Assembly (NCBI RefSeq): GCF_014656475.1
Contig: NZ_BNCM01000014.1
Span: 1 to 64,000 of the forward strand
Direction of reading: 5' to 3'
DNA length: 64,000 nucleotides
Origin: Sinomonas cellulolyticus
GTDB taxonomy: Bacteria > Actinomycetota > Actinomycetes > Actinomycetales > Micrococcaceae
Shown here: in pieces, positions 35,494-43,467 of the stretch
How positions within the stretch are numbered: the stretch's first letter is position 1
Layout: each line of letters opens with the position of its first letter
The notes under the pieces: model-generated
Databases searched by the model: none
Told to the model about the DNA's origin: nothing
The model's input: the letters and a program-made list of their open reading frames with translations, nothing else
Translations under genes and position numbers: made by a program

Positions 35494-37246
35494 AGTCCTC
35501 ATCGCCAACCGCGGCGAGATCGCCGTCCGCGTGGCCCGGGCGTGCGATGACGCTGGCCTCGAGAGCGTCGCTGTGTACGCGGACCCGGATGCGGACGCTC
35601 CGCACACCGCCGCCTGCACCGAGGCATACGCGCTCGGCGGCACTTCCCCCGCGGAGACCTACCTGGACATCGCGAAGATCCTGGACGTGGCCCGGCGCTC
35701 CGGCGCGGACGCCGTCCACCCGGGCTACGGCTTCCTGTCCGAGAACGCGGCGTTCGCCCAGGCCGTCCTGGACGCGGGGCTGACGTGGATCGGACCCTCC
35801 CCGCAGACGATCCGCCTCCTCGGCGACAAGGTCAGCGCCCGCGAGGTCGCCGTCCGCGCTGGGGCACCGCTCGCCCCGGGCACCGACGGCCCGGTGGCCT
35901 CCGCCTCCGAGGTCCGGGCGTTCGCGGAGGAGCACGGCCTGCCGGTGGCCATCAAGGCCGCGCACGGCGGCGGCGGGCGCGGCCTGAAGGTGGCCCGGAC
36001 CCTGGAGGGGATCGAGGAGGCCTACGAGTCGGCTGTGCGGGAGTCCCAGGCGGCGTTCGGCCGCGGCGAGTGCTTCGTGGAGAAGTTCCTCGACCGGCCC
36101 CGCCACGTCGAGGCGCAGGTCCTCGCCGACACGCACGGCAACGTGGTCGTGGTGGGCACGCGGGACTGCTCGCTCCAGCGCCGGTACCAGAAGCTCGTCG
36201 AGGAGGCGCCGGCCCCGTTCCTCACCCCGGAGCAGCGCGCCCGGATCCACTCCTCGGCCAAGGCGATCTGCCGGGAGGCCGGCTACGTGGGCGCGGGCAC
36301 GGTCGAGTACCTACTGGGCGTGGACGGCACGGTGAGCTTCCTCGAGGTCAACACGCGCCTCCAGGTGGAGCATCCCATCACCGAGGAGACCTCCGGGGTG
36401 GACCTCGTCGCCGCGCAGCTGCGCATCGCCGACGGCGGGGTGCTGCCGGTCCTGGAGGATCCCGAGCCCCGCGGCCACTCGATCGAGTTCCGCATCAACG
36501 CCGAGGACCCGGGCCGCGGATTCCTGCCCTCCCCCGGCACCGTGACCCGTTTCTCGACACCCACGGGCCCCGGCATCCGCATCGACTCCGGCGTCCGCGA
36601 CGGCTTCACCGTCCCCAGCCAGTTCGACTCGCTCCTCGCCAAGCTCGTGGTCACGGGGGCGGACCGCCAGCAGGCGCTGCGCCGGGCACGCCGGGCGCTG
36701 CGGGAGTTCGAGATCGAGGGGCTGCCCACGGTCCTCCCGTTCGACAGGGCCGTCGTCGACTCCCCCGCGTTCACCGCCGAGGACGGCGGCGACTCGTTCG
36801 GCGTGTACACCACGTGGATCGAGTCGGAGTTCGCCGGCGGGATCGCCGCGAGCCCGGCATTCACCGCGCCCAGCGGGCACGACGGCGCCCGCCGCACCTT
36901 CGCGATCGACCTCGACGGCCGCCGCGTCACCCTCGGCCTGCCCGCCGAGCTGCTCGCGGGGCTCGGTGCCGCGGTGACCGGGCGCTCGGCGCACGACGGC
37001 GCCGCCTCCTCGGGCGCTGCGCCCGCCGCCGCGGATCTCACCGCAGGGATGGGCGGCACGGTGGTCAAGTGGCTCGTGGAGCCGGGCGCGGCAGTCGAGG
37101 CGGGAGACGGCGTCGTCGTGCTCGAGGCGATGAAGATGGAGACGACCGTCCAGGCGCACCGGTCCGGGACCGTCGGCGAGCACGGCGCACCGGCCGGGGC
37201 CCCGGTGGAGCCCGGGACGGTCCTGACCACCATCAGCGGCGACTGA
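35486..37246 (+). CDS. Biotin carboxylase-BCCP fusion in the 5-oxoprolinase operon
   Basis: This 586-residue protein has a biotin carboxylase part (about residues 1-450; [42 protein letters not shown]). A C-terminal biotinyl domain carries the target K550 in EAMKME. The layout is that of acetyl/propionyl-CoA carboxylase alpha chains (AccA/AccC types), but no carboxyltransferase subunit is nearby. Its place in a pxp operon is seen in other bacteria as well. Whether it acts in oxoproline use, perhaps through a carboxylated intermediate, is not established. It overlaps pxpBC by 8 nt. The AHDGAAS linker is encoded by the dispersed CGCACGACGGCG motif. Confidence 0.92.
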   Translation: MRKVLIANRGEIAVRVARACDDAGLESVAVYADPDADAPHTAACTEAYALGGTSPAETYLDIAKILDVARRSGADAVHPGYGFLSENAAFAQAVLDAGLTWIGPSPQTIRLLGDKVSAREVAVRAGAPLAPGTDGPVASASEVRAFAEEHGLPVAIKAAHGGGGRGLKVARTLEGIEEAYESAVRESQAAFGRGECFVEKFLDRPRHVEAQVLADTHGNVVVVGTRDCSLQRRYQKLVEEAPAPFLTPEQRARIHSSAKAICREAGYVGAGTVEYLLGVDGTVSFLEVNTRLQVEHPITEETSGVDLVAAQLRIADGGVLPVLEDPEPRGHSIEFRINAEDPGRGFLPSPGTVTRFSTPTGPGIRIDSGVRDGFTVPSQFDSLLAKLVVTGADRQQALRRARRALREFEIEGLPTVLPFDRAVVDSPAFTAEDGGDSFGVYTTWIESEFAGGIAASPAFTAPSGHDGARRTFAIDLDGRRVTLGLPAELLAGLGAAVTGRSAHDGAASSGAAPAAADLTAGMGGTVVKWLVEPGAAVEAGDGVVVLEAMKMETTVQAHRSGTVGEHGAPAGAPVEPGTVLTTISGD

Positions 37247-37279
37247 AGAACGCGCGCCGTGGCTGGATAGGCTGGGACC

Positions 37280-37960
37280 ATGACAACCGAGGGGGTCCTG
37301 GCGAGCCTGCGCACCGCGGCCGGGAGGTCGAGGCACGCCGAGACGGGCCAATGGGTGGCGGCCCAGCTGCGGCAGGCGATCGCGGACGGGCGGCTCGCGC
37401 CCGGGGCCAAGCTCGCCGAGGAAGAGCTCCGGGAGGCGCTCGGCGTCTCCCGGAACACCCTCCGGGAGGCCTTCGCGACCCTGAGCACGGAGCGGGTGGT
37501 CACGCGGATCCCGAACCGCGGCGTCTTCGTCTCGCATCCCACCCCGGAAGACATCCGGGAGATCTACCGCGTGCGCCGGCTCCTGGAGCCCGCAGCGATC
37601 CTGTGGGCCCCCCAGCACCCGATCGGGCAGCTCACAGCCATCGTGCGGAGGGCGCGGGAAGCGGCCGAGGCCGGCGACGTCGCGGCCATGGCCGGCGCCA
37701 ACCAGGACTTCCACCGCGCGCTCGTGGGAGCCGCCGGCAGCGAGCGCCTCGACACGCTCATGGAGCAGGTCCTGGCCGAGATGCGGCTCGTGTTCGCCAC
37801 GATGGGCGCAGATCCGCGCTTCCACGCGCCCTACGTCGAAGAGAACGCCAGGATCCTCGCGCTCCTCGAGGCTGGGAAGGCCGCGGAGGGCGCCGAGTCG
37901 ATGGCCCACTACCTCGACCGCGCTGAACACCAGCTCCTCACCGCCCTCACCCCGGCCTGA
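37280..37960 (+). CDS. GntR family regulator (FCD subgroup), probable regulator of 5-oxoproline genes
   Basis: This 226-residue protein has an N-terminal winged helix (about residues 22-90; LAEEELREALGVSRNTLREAFATL) and an FCD domain (about 95-220; NQDFHRALVGAAGS) for a small-acid effector. It lies between the pxp genes and the 5-oxoproline transporter. FadR-type palindromes (TTGTT-N-AACAA) stand before pxpA and before the transporter, so it is the natural candidate to bind them, with 5-oxoproline or glutamate as a possible effector (inference). TAGGCT ends 6 nt before the ATG, giving it a possible leaderless promoter of its own. Confidence 0.9.
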   Translation: MTTEGVLASLRTAAGRSRHAETGQWVAAQLRQAIADGRLAPGAKLAEEELREALGVSRNTLREAFATLSTERVVTRIPNRGVFVSHPTPEDIREIYRVRRLLEPAAILWAPQHPIGQLTAIVRRAREAAEAGDVAAMAGANQDFHRALVGAAGSERLDTLMEQVLAEMRLVFATMGADPRFHAPYVEENARILALLEAGKAAEGAESMAHYLDRAEHQLLTALTPA

Positions 37961-37999
37961 GCGCCGGCAGGCCGGGGGCCGCCGGGCCGCGCGCCCGCG

Positions 38000-38043
38000 C
38001 AAGGCACATTGTTCAACAAATGCCTTGCCTGATTGTTGAACAA
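38000..38043. promoter_or_regulatory. Tandem GntR operators at the 5-oxoproline transporter promoter
   Basis: Two copies of TTGTT-N-AACAA lie at 38009-38019 and 38033-38043, with centres 24 bp apart. The first sits inside a longer palindrome (38000-38027, outer arms CAAGGCA and TGCCTTG). The second lies between TTGCCT (38025-38030) and TATATG (38047-38052), a plausible -35/-10 pair with a 16-nt spacer, so binding would block the promoter. Confidence 0.75.
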
Positions 38044-38052
38044 ACCTATATG
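38025..38052 (+). promoter_or_regulatory. Predicted promoter of the DUF969/DUF979 operon
   Basis: TTGCCT (-35) and TATATG (-10) are separated by 16 nt, and a GntR palindrome fills the spacer. The first start codon is 81 nt downstream. The AT-rich -10 box stands out from the GC-rich surroundings. Confidence 0.5.
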
Positions 38053-38133
38053 CTCTAGGTCACAGCGCCGCACGGCGCGTCCCTCCAGCACCCTTCCCAG
38101 GACCGGTGCACTCCCCCCTCGGAACGGATCATC

Positions 38134-38976
38134 ATGCTTGTACTCATCGGGGTACTCCTGGTCATCGTTGGCTTCGCCATCCGGCTGAACCCCCTCGTCG
38201 TCGTCACCGTGTCCGGCATCGTCACCGCGCTGCTCGGCGGCCTGAACCCCCTGCAGATCCTCGACGCGTTCGGCTCCGGCTTCGCCAGCAGCCGTTCGGT
38301 GACGATCTTCGCGGCAGTGCTGCCAGTGATCGGCATCATCGAGTTCTTCGGCCTCCAAGAGCAGGCCAAGAACCTCATCGGCAAGCTGGCCAGGCTCACC
38401 GCCGGCCGCGTGCTCCTCGCCTACCTCGCCATCCGCCAGATCACCGCCGCAGTCGGCCTGACGAGCATCGGCGGCCACGCCCAGACCGTCCGACCCCTCG
38501 TCTTCCCGATGGCCGAGGGCGCCGCGATGCGGCGGTACGGCCACGTGCCCGAGAAGGTGAAGGAGAGGATCAAGGGCCACTCGGCGGGTGCCGACAACGT
38601 GGGCGTGTTCTTCGGCGAGGACGTGTTCGTGGCCGTCGGCTCGATCCTGCTCATCACCACCTTCGTGGACACCACCTACCACCTGCACCTCGAGCCGCTC
38701 GAGCTCGCCATCTGGGCGATCCCGACCGCGGTCGCGGCCTTCCTGATCCACGGCTTCCGGCTCCTGCGCCTCGACCGGCAGCTGGACCGCGAGTACGCCA
38801 ACGCCGCGGGCCGGGACACGGACGAGGACGCCGAGGCGGGCCAGGACCTCGGCGTCGCTGCGCGGCCGTCCCGGGCTGCCGAGGCCGAGGCGGAGCGCGA
38901 GGACGCGGCCGCCCCGGACGTGGACCCCTCGTCCCTCGGCTCTTCCCTCAACACTGATCTGGGAGACAACAAGTGA
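38134..38976 (+). CDS. 5-oxoproline transporter, DUF969 family subunit
   Basis: This 280-residue membrane protein has about five transmembrane segments and a hydrophilic, acidic C-terminal tail (from about residue 225). It belongs to DUF969, one half of the transporter found with pxp genes: GGLNPLQILDAFG, QEQAKNLIGKLARLTAGR and SIGGHAQTVRPLVFPMAEGA are family features. The DUF979 partner overlaps it (GTGA). The ATG at 38134 follows GGAACGGA. Confidence 0.92.
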   Translation: MLVLIGVLLVIVGFAIRLNPLVVVTVSGIVTALLGGLNPLQILDAFGSGFASSRSVTIFAAVLPVIGIIEFFGLQEQAKNLIGKLARLTAGRVLLAYLAIRQITAAVGLTSIGGHAQTVRPLVFPMAEGAAMRRYGHVPEKVKERIKGHSAGADNVGVFFGEDVFVAVGSILLITTFVDTTYHLHLEPLELAIWAIPTAVAAFLIHGFRLLRLDRQLDREYANAAGRDTDEDAEAGQDLGVAARPSRAAEAEAEREDAAAPDVDPSSLGSSLNTDLGDNK

Positions 38977-39944
38977 TCAACGTCGAAGCCGTCTACTGGC
39001 TCATCGGGGCCCTGTTCATCGCCTGGGCCTCTCTCATCGCGCGGGACGAGAACCACCCGCACCGCTGGGGCGCGTCCTCCTTCTGGGGCCTGCTCGGGCT
39101 GTGCTTCTTCTACGGCACCTGGGTCCAGGCCGGCACGGCGCCCGCGTGGATCCTCGGCATCGCCGTCCTGGTCCTCGTGGCGATCGCCGCGACCGGGCGC
39201 CTCAAGCACGGCCCGGCCCGGACGTCCACGCCGGCCGAGCGCGTCGCGTACGCGGCGAAGTTCGGCAACAGGCTCTTCATCCCGGCGCTGGCGATCCCCG
39301 TGGTGACCGTCATCCTCGTGCTCGCCGCACCGGTGCTGACCATCGGCAAGACCGCGATCCTCGACCCCAAGAACACCACCCTCGTGGCGCTGGCCATCGG
39401 CGCGATCGTGGCGGCCGTGCTCGCCGTCGTGCTCCTGAAGCCCAAGAACAAGCTGAACCCGATCATCGAGAGCCGCCGGCTCCTCGAGTCCATCGGATGG
39501 GCGGCACTGCTGCCGCAGATGCTCTCGACCCTGGGCATCCTGTTCACCAAGGCCGGCGTCGGCACCGCCGTGGGCACTCTCGCGCAGACGGTCATGCCGC
39601 GGGGATCGCTCGTCGCGGGCGTGATCGTCTACTGCGTGGGCATGTTCCTGTTCACGATCCTGATGGGCAACGGCTTCGCGGCCTTCCCGATCATGACGGC
39701 GGCGATCGGCTGGCCGGTCCTCGTGCAGGAGTTCCACGGCACCCCGGCGATCGTGTTCGCGATCGGCATGCTCGCGGGTTTCTGCGGCACCCTCTGCACC
39801 CCGATGGCTGCCAACTTCAACCTCGTCCCGTCGGCGCTGCTCGAGATGAAGAACAAGTACGGCGTCATCACGGCGCAGATCGGCACGGCCATCCCGCTGC
39901 TCGCCGTCAACACCGCGCTCATGTACTTCCTCGCGTTCCACTAG
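38973..39944 (+). CDS. 5-oxoproline transporter, DUF979 family subunit
   Basis: This 323-residue protein has about nine or ten transmembrane segments and belongs to DUF979 (GNGFAAFPIMTAAIGWPVLV and CTPMAANFNLVPSALLEMK are diagnostic). With the DUF969 subunit it forms the 5-oxoproline uptake system. The GTG start overlaps the upstream stop. The DUF2891 gene follows 12 nt later. Confidence 0.93.
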   Translation: MINVEAVYWLIGALFIAWASLIARDENHPHRWGASSFWGLLGLCFFYGTWVQAGTAPAWILGIAVLVLVAIAATGRLKHGPARTSTPAERVAYAAKFGNRLFIPALAIPVVTVILVLAAPVLTIGKTAILDPKNTTLVALAIGAIVAAVLAVVLLKPKNKLNPIIESRRLLESIGWAALLPQMLSTLGILFTKAGVGTAVGTLAQTVMPRGSLVAGVIVYCVGMFLFTILMGNGFAAFPIMTAAIGWPVLVQEFHGTPAIVFAIGMLAGFCGTLCTPMAANFNLVPSALLEMKNKYGVITAQIGTAIPLLAVNTALMYFLAFH

Positions 39945-39956
39945 GAGTCAGGACCC

Positions 39957-41072
39957 ATGGACCACGCCTCACCCGCCACCGTCCCCGGGGACCTGTTCCC
40001 CGATCTGTTCCCGGATGCGGCGGCCCGCTGTGCCGCCGTCGTGCTGGACAACCTCAGCCGCCCCTACCCGTATGCCGCCCACCATGTGCGCCGCTCAGCG
40101 CGGGACACGGCGATGCCGCACGAACTGCATCCCGCCTTCGGCACCTCGTTCGACTGGCATTCGTGCGTGCACATGCATTGGCTCGGGGTGAGCGTGCTGG
40201 ACTCGGGCCGGCTCGACTCCGCCACCGCGGATCGGCTCCGCGCGGCCCTCGCGGCGAACCTCACTGCCGAGAACCTCGCCGTCGAGGCGGCGTACCTCGC
40301 GGCGAACCCGACCTGGGAGCGCCCCTACGGGTGGGCGTGGCTCATCCGGCTCGCCGCAGCCTGCACCACCTCGCACGACGCCGGCCTGCGCGCCTGGGGC
40401 GAGAACCTCGCCGGATGCGTCGAGACGGTCGAGAAGCTCATGGTGGAGTGGCTGGACAAGGCGGAATACCCGATCCGGCACGGCCTGCACACCAACTCGG
40501 CGTTCGGCCTGGCGTGGCTCGTGGACGCCTTCCGCGTCCTGGGCCGGGACGATGCCGCGGCCGCGTGCGAGGCGGCGGCCCGGCGCTGGTTCGCCGATGA
40601 CGCGGGATGGCCGTCCGAGTGGGAGCTCTCAGGCCAGGACTTCCTGTCCGCGGGCCTCTCCGAGGCGGACCTCATGGCACGCGTCCTCGCCGCGGACGAG
40701 TTCGCAGCCTGGCTCGGACGGTTCCTCCCGGACCTCCGCCCGGACTCCCGGATGCTCAGCCCCGTGGGGGTCACCGACGAGACCGACGGCTACATGGTCC
40801 ACCTCCACGGCCTCAACCTCACCCGTTCGGGCCAGCTCGCGCGGGTCGTCGCGGCGCTGAGGAGTGCTGGCGGGACGGCAGGGTCGGCGCACGACGGCGC
40901 CGAGACCCCGGCCGCCGCCAGTGCGGCCGAGCCGGTGCTCGCCGCCGCGGTGGAACCGCTCTTCACGGCCGGGCTCAGTGGCCTCGACAGCGGCGACTTC
41001 ATGTCGACGCACTGGCTCGCGAGCTTCGCGTGGGACGCGGCGGAGTCCATCGCGGCCCTCGGGTCGGTCTAG
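39957..41072 (+). CDS. DUF2891 family protein of the 5-oxoproline operon
   Basis: This 371-residue soluble protein of the DUF2891 family has FGTSFDWHSCVHMHW (about residues 61-75), the repeated helical pairs expected of an alpha/alpha toroid, YPIRHGLHTNSAFGLAW and DGYMVHLHGLNLTRSG. There is no signal peptide. It sits 12 nt after the transporter gene with AGGAG upstream, so it belongs to the operon. Its biochemical role is unknown; the conserved His/Trp/Asp clusters look like a binding or catalytic cleft. A loop (AGSAHDGAE) is encoded by the dispersed CGCACGACGGCG motif at 40888. A strong terminator follows. Confidence 0.85.
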   Translation: MDHASPATVPGDLFPDLFPDAAARCAAVVLDNLSRPYPYAAHHVRRSARDTAMPHELHPAFGTSFDWHSCVHMHWLGVSVLDSGRLDSATADRLRAALAANLTAENLAVEAAYLAANPTWERPYGWAWLIRLAAACTTSHDAGLRAWGENLAGCVETVEKLMVEWLDKAEYPIRHGLHTNSAFGLAWLVDAFRVLGRDDAAAACEAAARRWFADDAGWPSEWELSGQDFLSAGLSEADLMARVLAADEFAAWLGRFLPDLRPDSRMLSPVGVTDETDGYMVHLHGLNLTRSGQLARVVAALRSAGGTAGSAHDGAETPAAASAAEPVLAAAVEPLFTAGLSGLDSGDFMSTHWLASFAWDAAESIAALGSV

Positions 41073-41089
41073 CCGCGGGAGCAGACGCA

Positions 41090-41134
41090 GGCGGGGCGAT
41101 GCCCGGACCAGATCGGTCCGGGCATCGCCCCGCC
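41090..41134. terminator. Bidirectional terminator hairpin
   Basis: A perfect 20-bp stem (41090-41109 with 41115-41134) has a 5-nt loop and is followed by AGTTTC. It lies between the convergent DUF2891 gene and the membrane-protein gene at 41158. Confidence 0.85.
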
Positions 41135-41157
41135 AGTTTCCGCGCGCCCGAGCGCCA

Positions 41158-41619
41158 CTACGCCGCGAGGGTATGGTGGCGCCGGTGCCCGGCCTTTGCC
41201 TCGGCCTCCGTCTCGGCCAGCTCGTCCTTCGGCTTCATCAGCGCCATCACGACGACGAGGAGCCCGGAGAGCGCCACGAGCTCGGAGACGACCGGGGCGG
41301 CGATCACCGCAGCGCCCCAGTGCTCGAAGACGTCCCAGACCATCATGGCGCCGAAGAACGCACCCGCAACCACGTTGACCCAGCGGGCCACCGTGTCACT
41401 GAGCACGAACGTCAGGAAGGCCACGGCCAACGGAACGAGCACGAACGCGGGCATCATGAGCGTCGCAGGGCTGTCGACCGCCATCTGCGCGATCTGCCCC
41501 GTCCTGAGCTGATCGACGGATCCCGGTTCCATGAGCACCAGCAGGAACAGGAGGACCATGCCGACTGCGTAGAACATCCACAGCGTGGCGATCCGGAGCT
41601 TCCACATCAACGACCGCAT
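41158..41619 (-). CDS. Four-segment membrane protein, possibly DUF6326-like
   Basis: This 153-residue protein has four hydrophobic segments (about residues 8-32, 52-75, 82-105 and 110-132) and a charged C-terminal tail rich in Glu, Lys and His. I chose the Met at 41619 because a near-perfect AAGGAGGT lies 7 nt upstream; the frame is open further 5' but lacks a signal. The layout recalls DUF6326 proteins, with low certainty. The function is unknown. Confidence 0.75.
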   Translation of the reverse strand: MRSLMWKLRIATLWMFYAVGMVLLFLLVLMEPGSVDQLRTGQIAQMAVDSPATLMMPAFVLVPLAVAFLTFVLSDTVARWVNVVAGAFFGAMMVWDVFEHWGAAVIAAPVVSELVALSGLLVVVMALMKPKDELAETEAEAKAGHRRHHTLAA

Positions 41620-41839
41620 CGTCGCCACCTCCTTCGTGGAAGGCCGCCCGCCCGGGCGGGCTCCCACCTTCAGGATCCGCCTCTTCTACGCGATGTCGAA
41701 GAGTCGAAGGTCCTCTCCTCGTCCACCGTGGGCGCGCGGGTGCAGGCAGCGGGCCCTTCGGCCTGAGCAGGCTCCGGGCACCGCAGCTGAACCGCCGCGC
41801 CCCGATGTTCGTTCTCACGGTAGAACGAGAGGGGAACAC

Positions 41840-42382
41840 ATGGATCTCGACGGCATCGGCGTCACCACGCTCGACGGACGCAGTACGACGTTCGGCGAAT
41901 GGGCGGGCAAGACCCGGCTCGTGGTCAACGTCGCCAGCAGATGCGGCCTCGCGCCGCAGTACGAGCAGCTCGAGGAGCTCCAGAAGCGCTACGGCGACCG
42001 CGGGTTCACCGTGCTCGGCTTCCCGAGCAACCAGTTCCTCCAGGAGTACCTGCATGCCGAGAAGATCGCGCAATACTGCTCGGCCAGATGGGGCGTGACC
42101 TTCCCGATGATGGCCAAGGTGCGGGTGAACGGGCGCGGGCAGCACCCGCTCTACCGGGAGCTGACCCGAGTCGCCGACGCGAGCGGCAAGGCGGGCCGGA
42201 TCCAGTGGAACTTCGAGAAGTTCCTCGTGATGCCCAGCGGCGACGTGCACCGCTTCCGGCCGCACACCCTTCCCGACGACCCTGCCATCGTGGGGCTCAT
42301 CGAGGAGGCCCTCGCGGGTGCGGAGGCTCCCGCGCCGGCGCGCCCCGGTTCCGACCGGACAGAGCTCGGCAGCGGGGATTAG
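41840..42382 (+). CDS. Glutathione peroxidase-family thiol peroxidase
   Basis: This 180-residue protein has the GPx fold with peroxidatic C35 (NVASRCGLAPQY), the Gln/Trp/Asn helpers (FPSNQF, IQWNFEKF) and a second Cys, C80 (QYCSARWG), which is the likely resolving residue. The usual FPCNQF cysteine is Ser here. Such non-selenium enzymes normally use thioredoxin and reduce lipid or organic hydroperoxides. The ATG at 41840 follows GAGAGGGG. Its stop overlaps the convergent next gene by 4 nt. Confidence 0.92.
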   Translation: MDLDGIGVTTLDGRSTTFGEWAGKTRLVVNVASRCGLAPQYEQLEELQKRYGDRGFTVLGFPSNQFLQEYLHAEKIAQYCSARWGVTFPMMAKVRVNGRGQHPLYRELTRVADASGKAGRIQWNFEKFLVMPSGDVHRFRPHTLPDDPAIVGLIEEALAGAEAPAPARPGSDRTELGSGD

Positions 42383-43413
42383 TCCGCCACGTCGATGAGC
42401 ACCTTCCCCACGAAGCCGGCCTCGACGGCGTCGTGCGCGGCGGCGGTCTCGGCCAGCGGGAACCGCGTGAGCGGCAGGCCGTGCCCCTCGCCGACCCGCA
42501 GCGCGCCGTCGGCGAGGGCCGCGCCGACGGCGGCAACGGCGTCGTGCTTCTGGGCATCGGTGACCGTGTAGGTCAGGAGGAACTGGAGGCGCGCGTTCTT
42601 CCCCATCGCCGGGCGGACCGGCACGCTCACGGTCTCGTCGCCGGTGCCCGCGTACACAGAGATGGTGCCGCCCAGGGCCACGGCGTCGAGGTCGGCCCTG
42701 ATGTTCGCGGCGACGTTGACGTCCACGATCACGTCCGCGCCGCCGGGGGCAATCCTGCGCACCTCGGCGGCCACTTCCTGCTCCCGGTAGTTCACGACGG
42801 CGCTGGCGCCCGCAGCGCTCGCGAGCGCCGCCTTCTCGCCGCTGCTCACCGTGGCGACGACCTGCGCGCCGGCCCAGCGGGCAAGCTGGATGGCCGCGTG
42901 GCCCACGGCGCCCGCACCGCCCGTGACGAGGACGGTCCTTCCGGCCAGGCTCCCGGGGGCGAGCCGGGCGGGCCCGTGCTCGCTGGCGGTCAGCGCACGG
43001 TGGGCCGTGAGGGCGGGGATGCCGAGCGAGGCGCCCGTCTCGAAGGACTCGCCGTCCGGCAGGGGCTGCACCTTCTCCGCCGGGACGATGGCGTACTCCT
43101 GGGCCGTGCCCTCCGTGCCGCCGTAGGCGACGTCCCAGAGCCAGACCCGCTGCCCGGGCTCGAGGCCCTCGGCACCCGGCCCGACGGCGTCGACCGTTCC
43201 CGCCGCGTCCTGGCCGGGCATATGCCAGCCGTCGAGCGCGCCGGGGTACGTTCCGCCCGCGCGGGCCTTCCAGTCGGTCGGGTTGACGCCCGCGACCGCG
43301 ATCCGGATGCGCACCTGGCCTTCGCCGGGCTCGGCGAGCTCGCGCTCATGGAGGGTCAGGACCGAGGACGGGCCGGTCTGGTTGTACTGGACGGCACGGT
43401 AGGTTTCAGCCAT
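42379..43413 (-). CDS. NADPH:quinone reductase-like MDR oxidoreductase
   Basis: This 344-residue medium-chain dehydrogenase lacks the zinc ligands. It has the GroES-like domain (about residues 25-130; AGVNPTDWKARAG), a Rossmann cofactor loop (VTGGAGAVGHAAIQLARWAG, about 155-175) and the late FPLAETAAAHDAVE. It matches zeta-crystallin/QOR-type enzymes that reduce quinones or enones with NADPH. The Met at 43413 is chosen by homology. The HTH-MurA gene lies 54 nt upstream on the same strand. Confidence 0.9.
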   Translation of the reverse strand: MAETYRAVQYNQTGPSSVLTLHERELAEPGEGQVRIRIAVAGVNPTDWKARAGGTYPGALDGWHMPGQDAAGTVDAVGPGAEGLEPGQRVWLWDVAYGGTEGTAQEYAIVPAEKVQPLPDGESFETGASLGIPALTAHRALTASEHGPARLAPGSLAGRTVLVTGGAGAVGHAAIQLARWAGAQVVATVSSGEKAALASAAGASAVVNYREQEVAAEVRRIAPGGADVIVDVNVAANIRADLDAVALGGTISVYAGTGDETVSVPVRPAMGKNARLQFLLTYTVTDAQKHDAVAAVGAALADGALRVGEGHGLPLTRFPLAETAAAHDAVEAGFVGKVLIDVAD

Positions 43414-43467
43414 GCCCCCATCCTGCCCCACCCGGCGAGGGCGTAACCCAGATCTGCCTGCCGGGGG

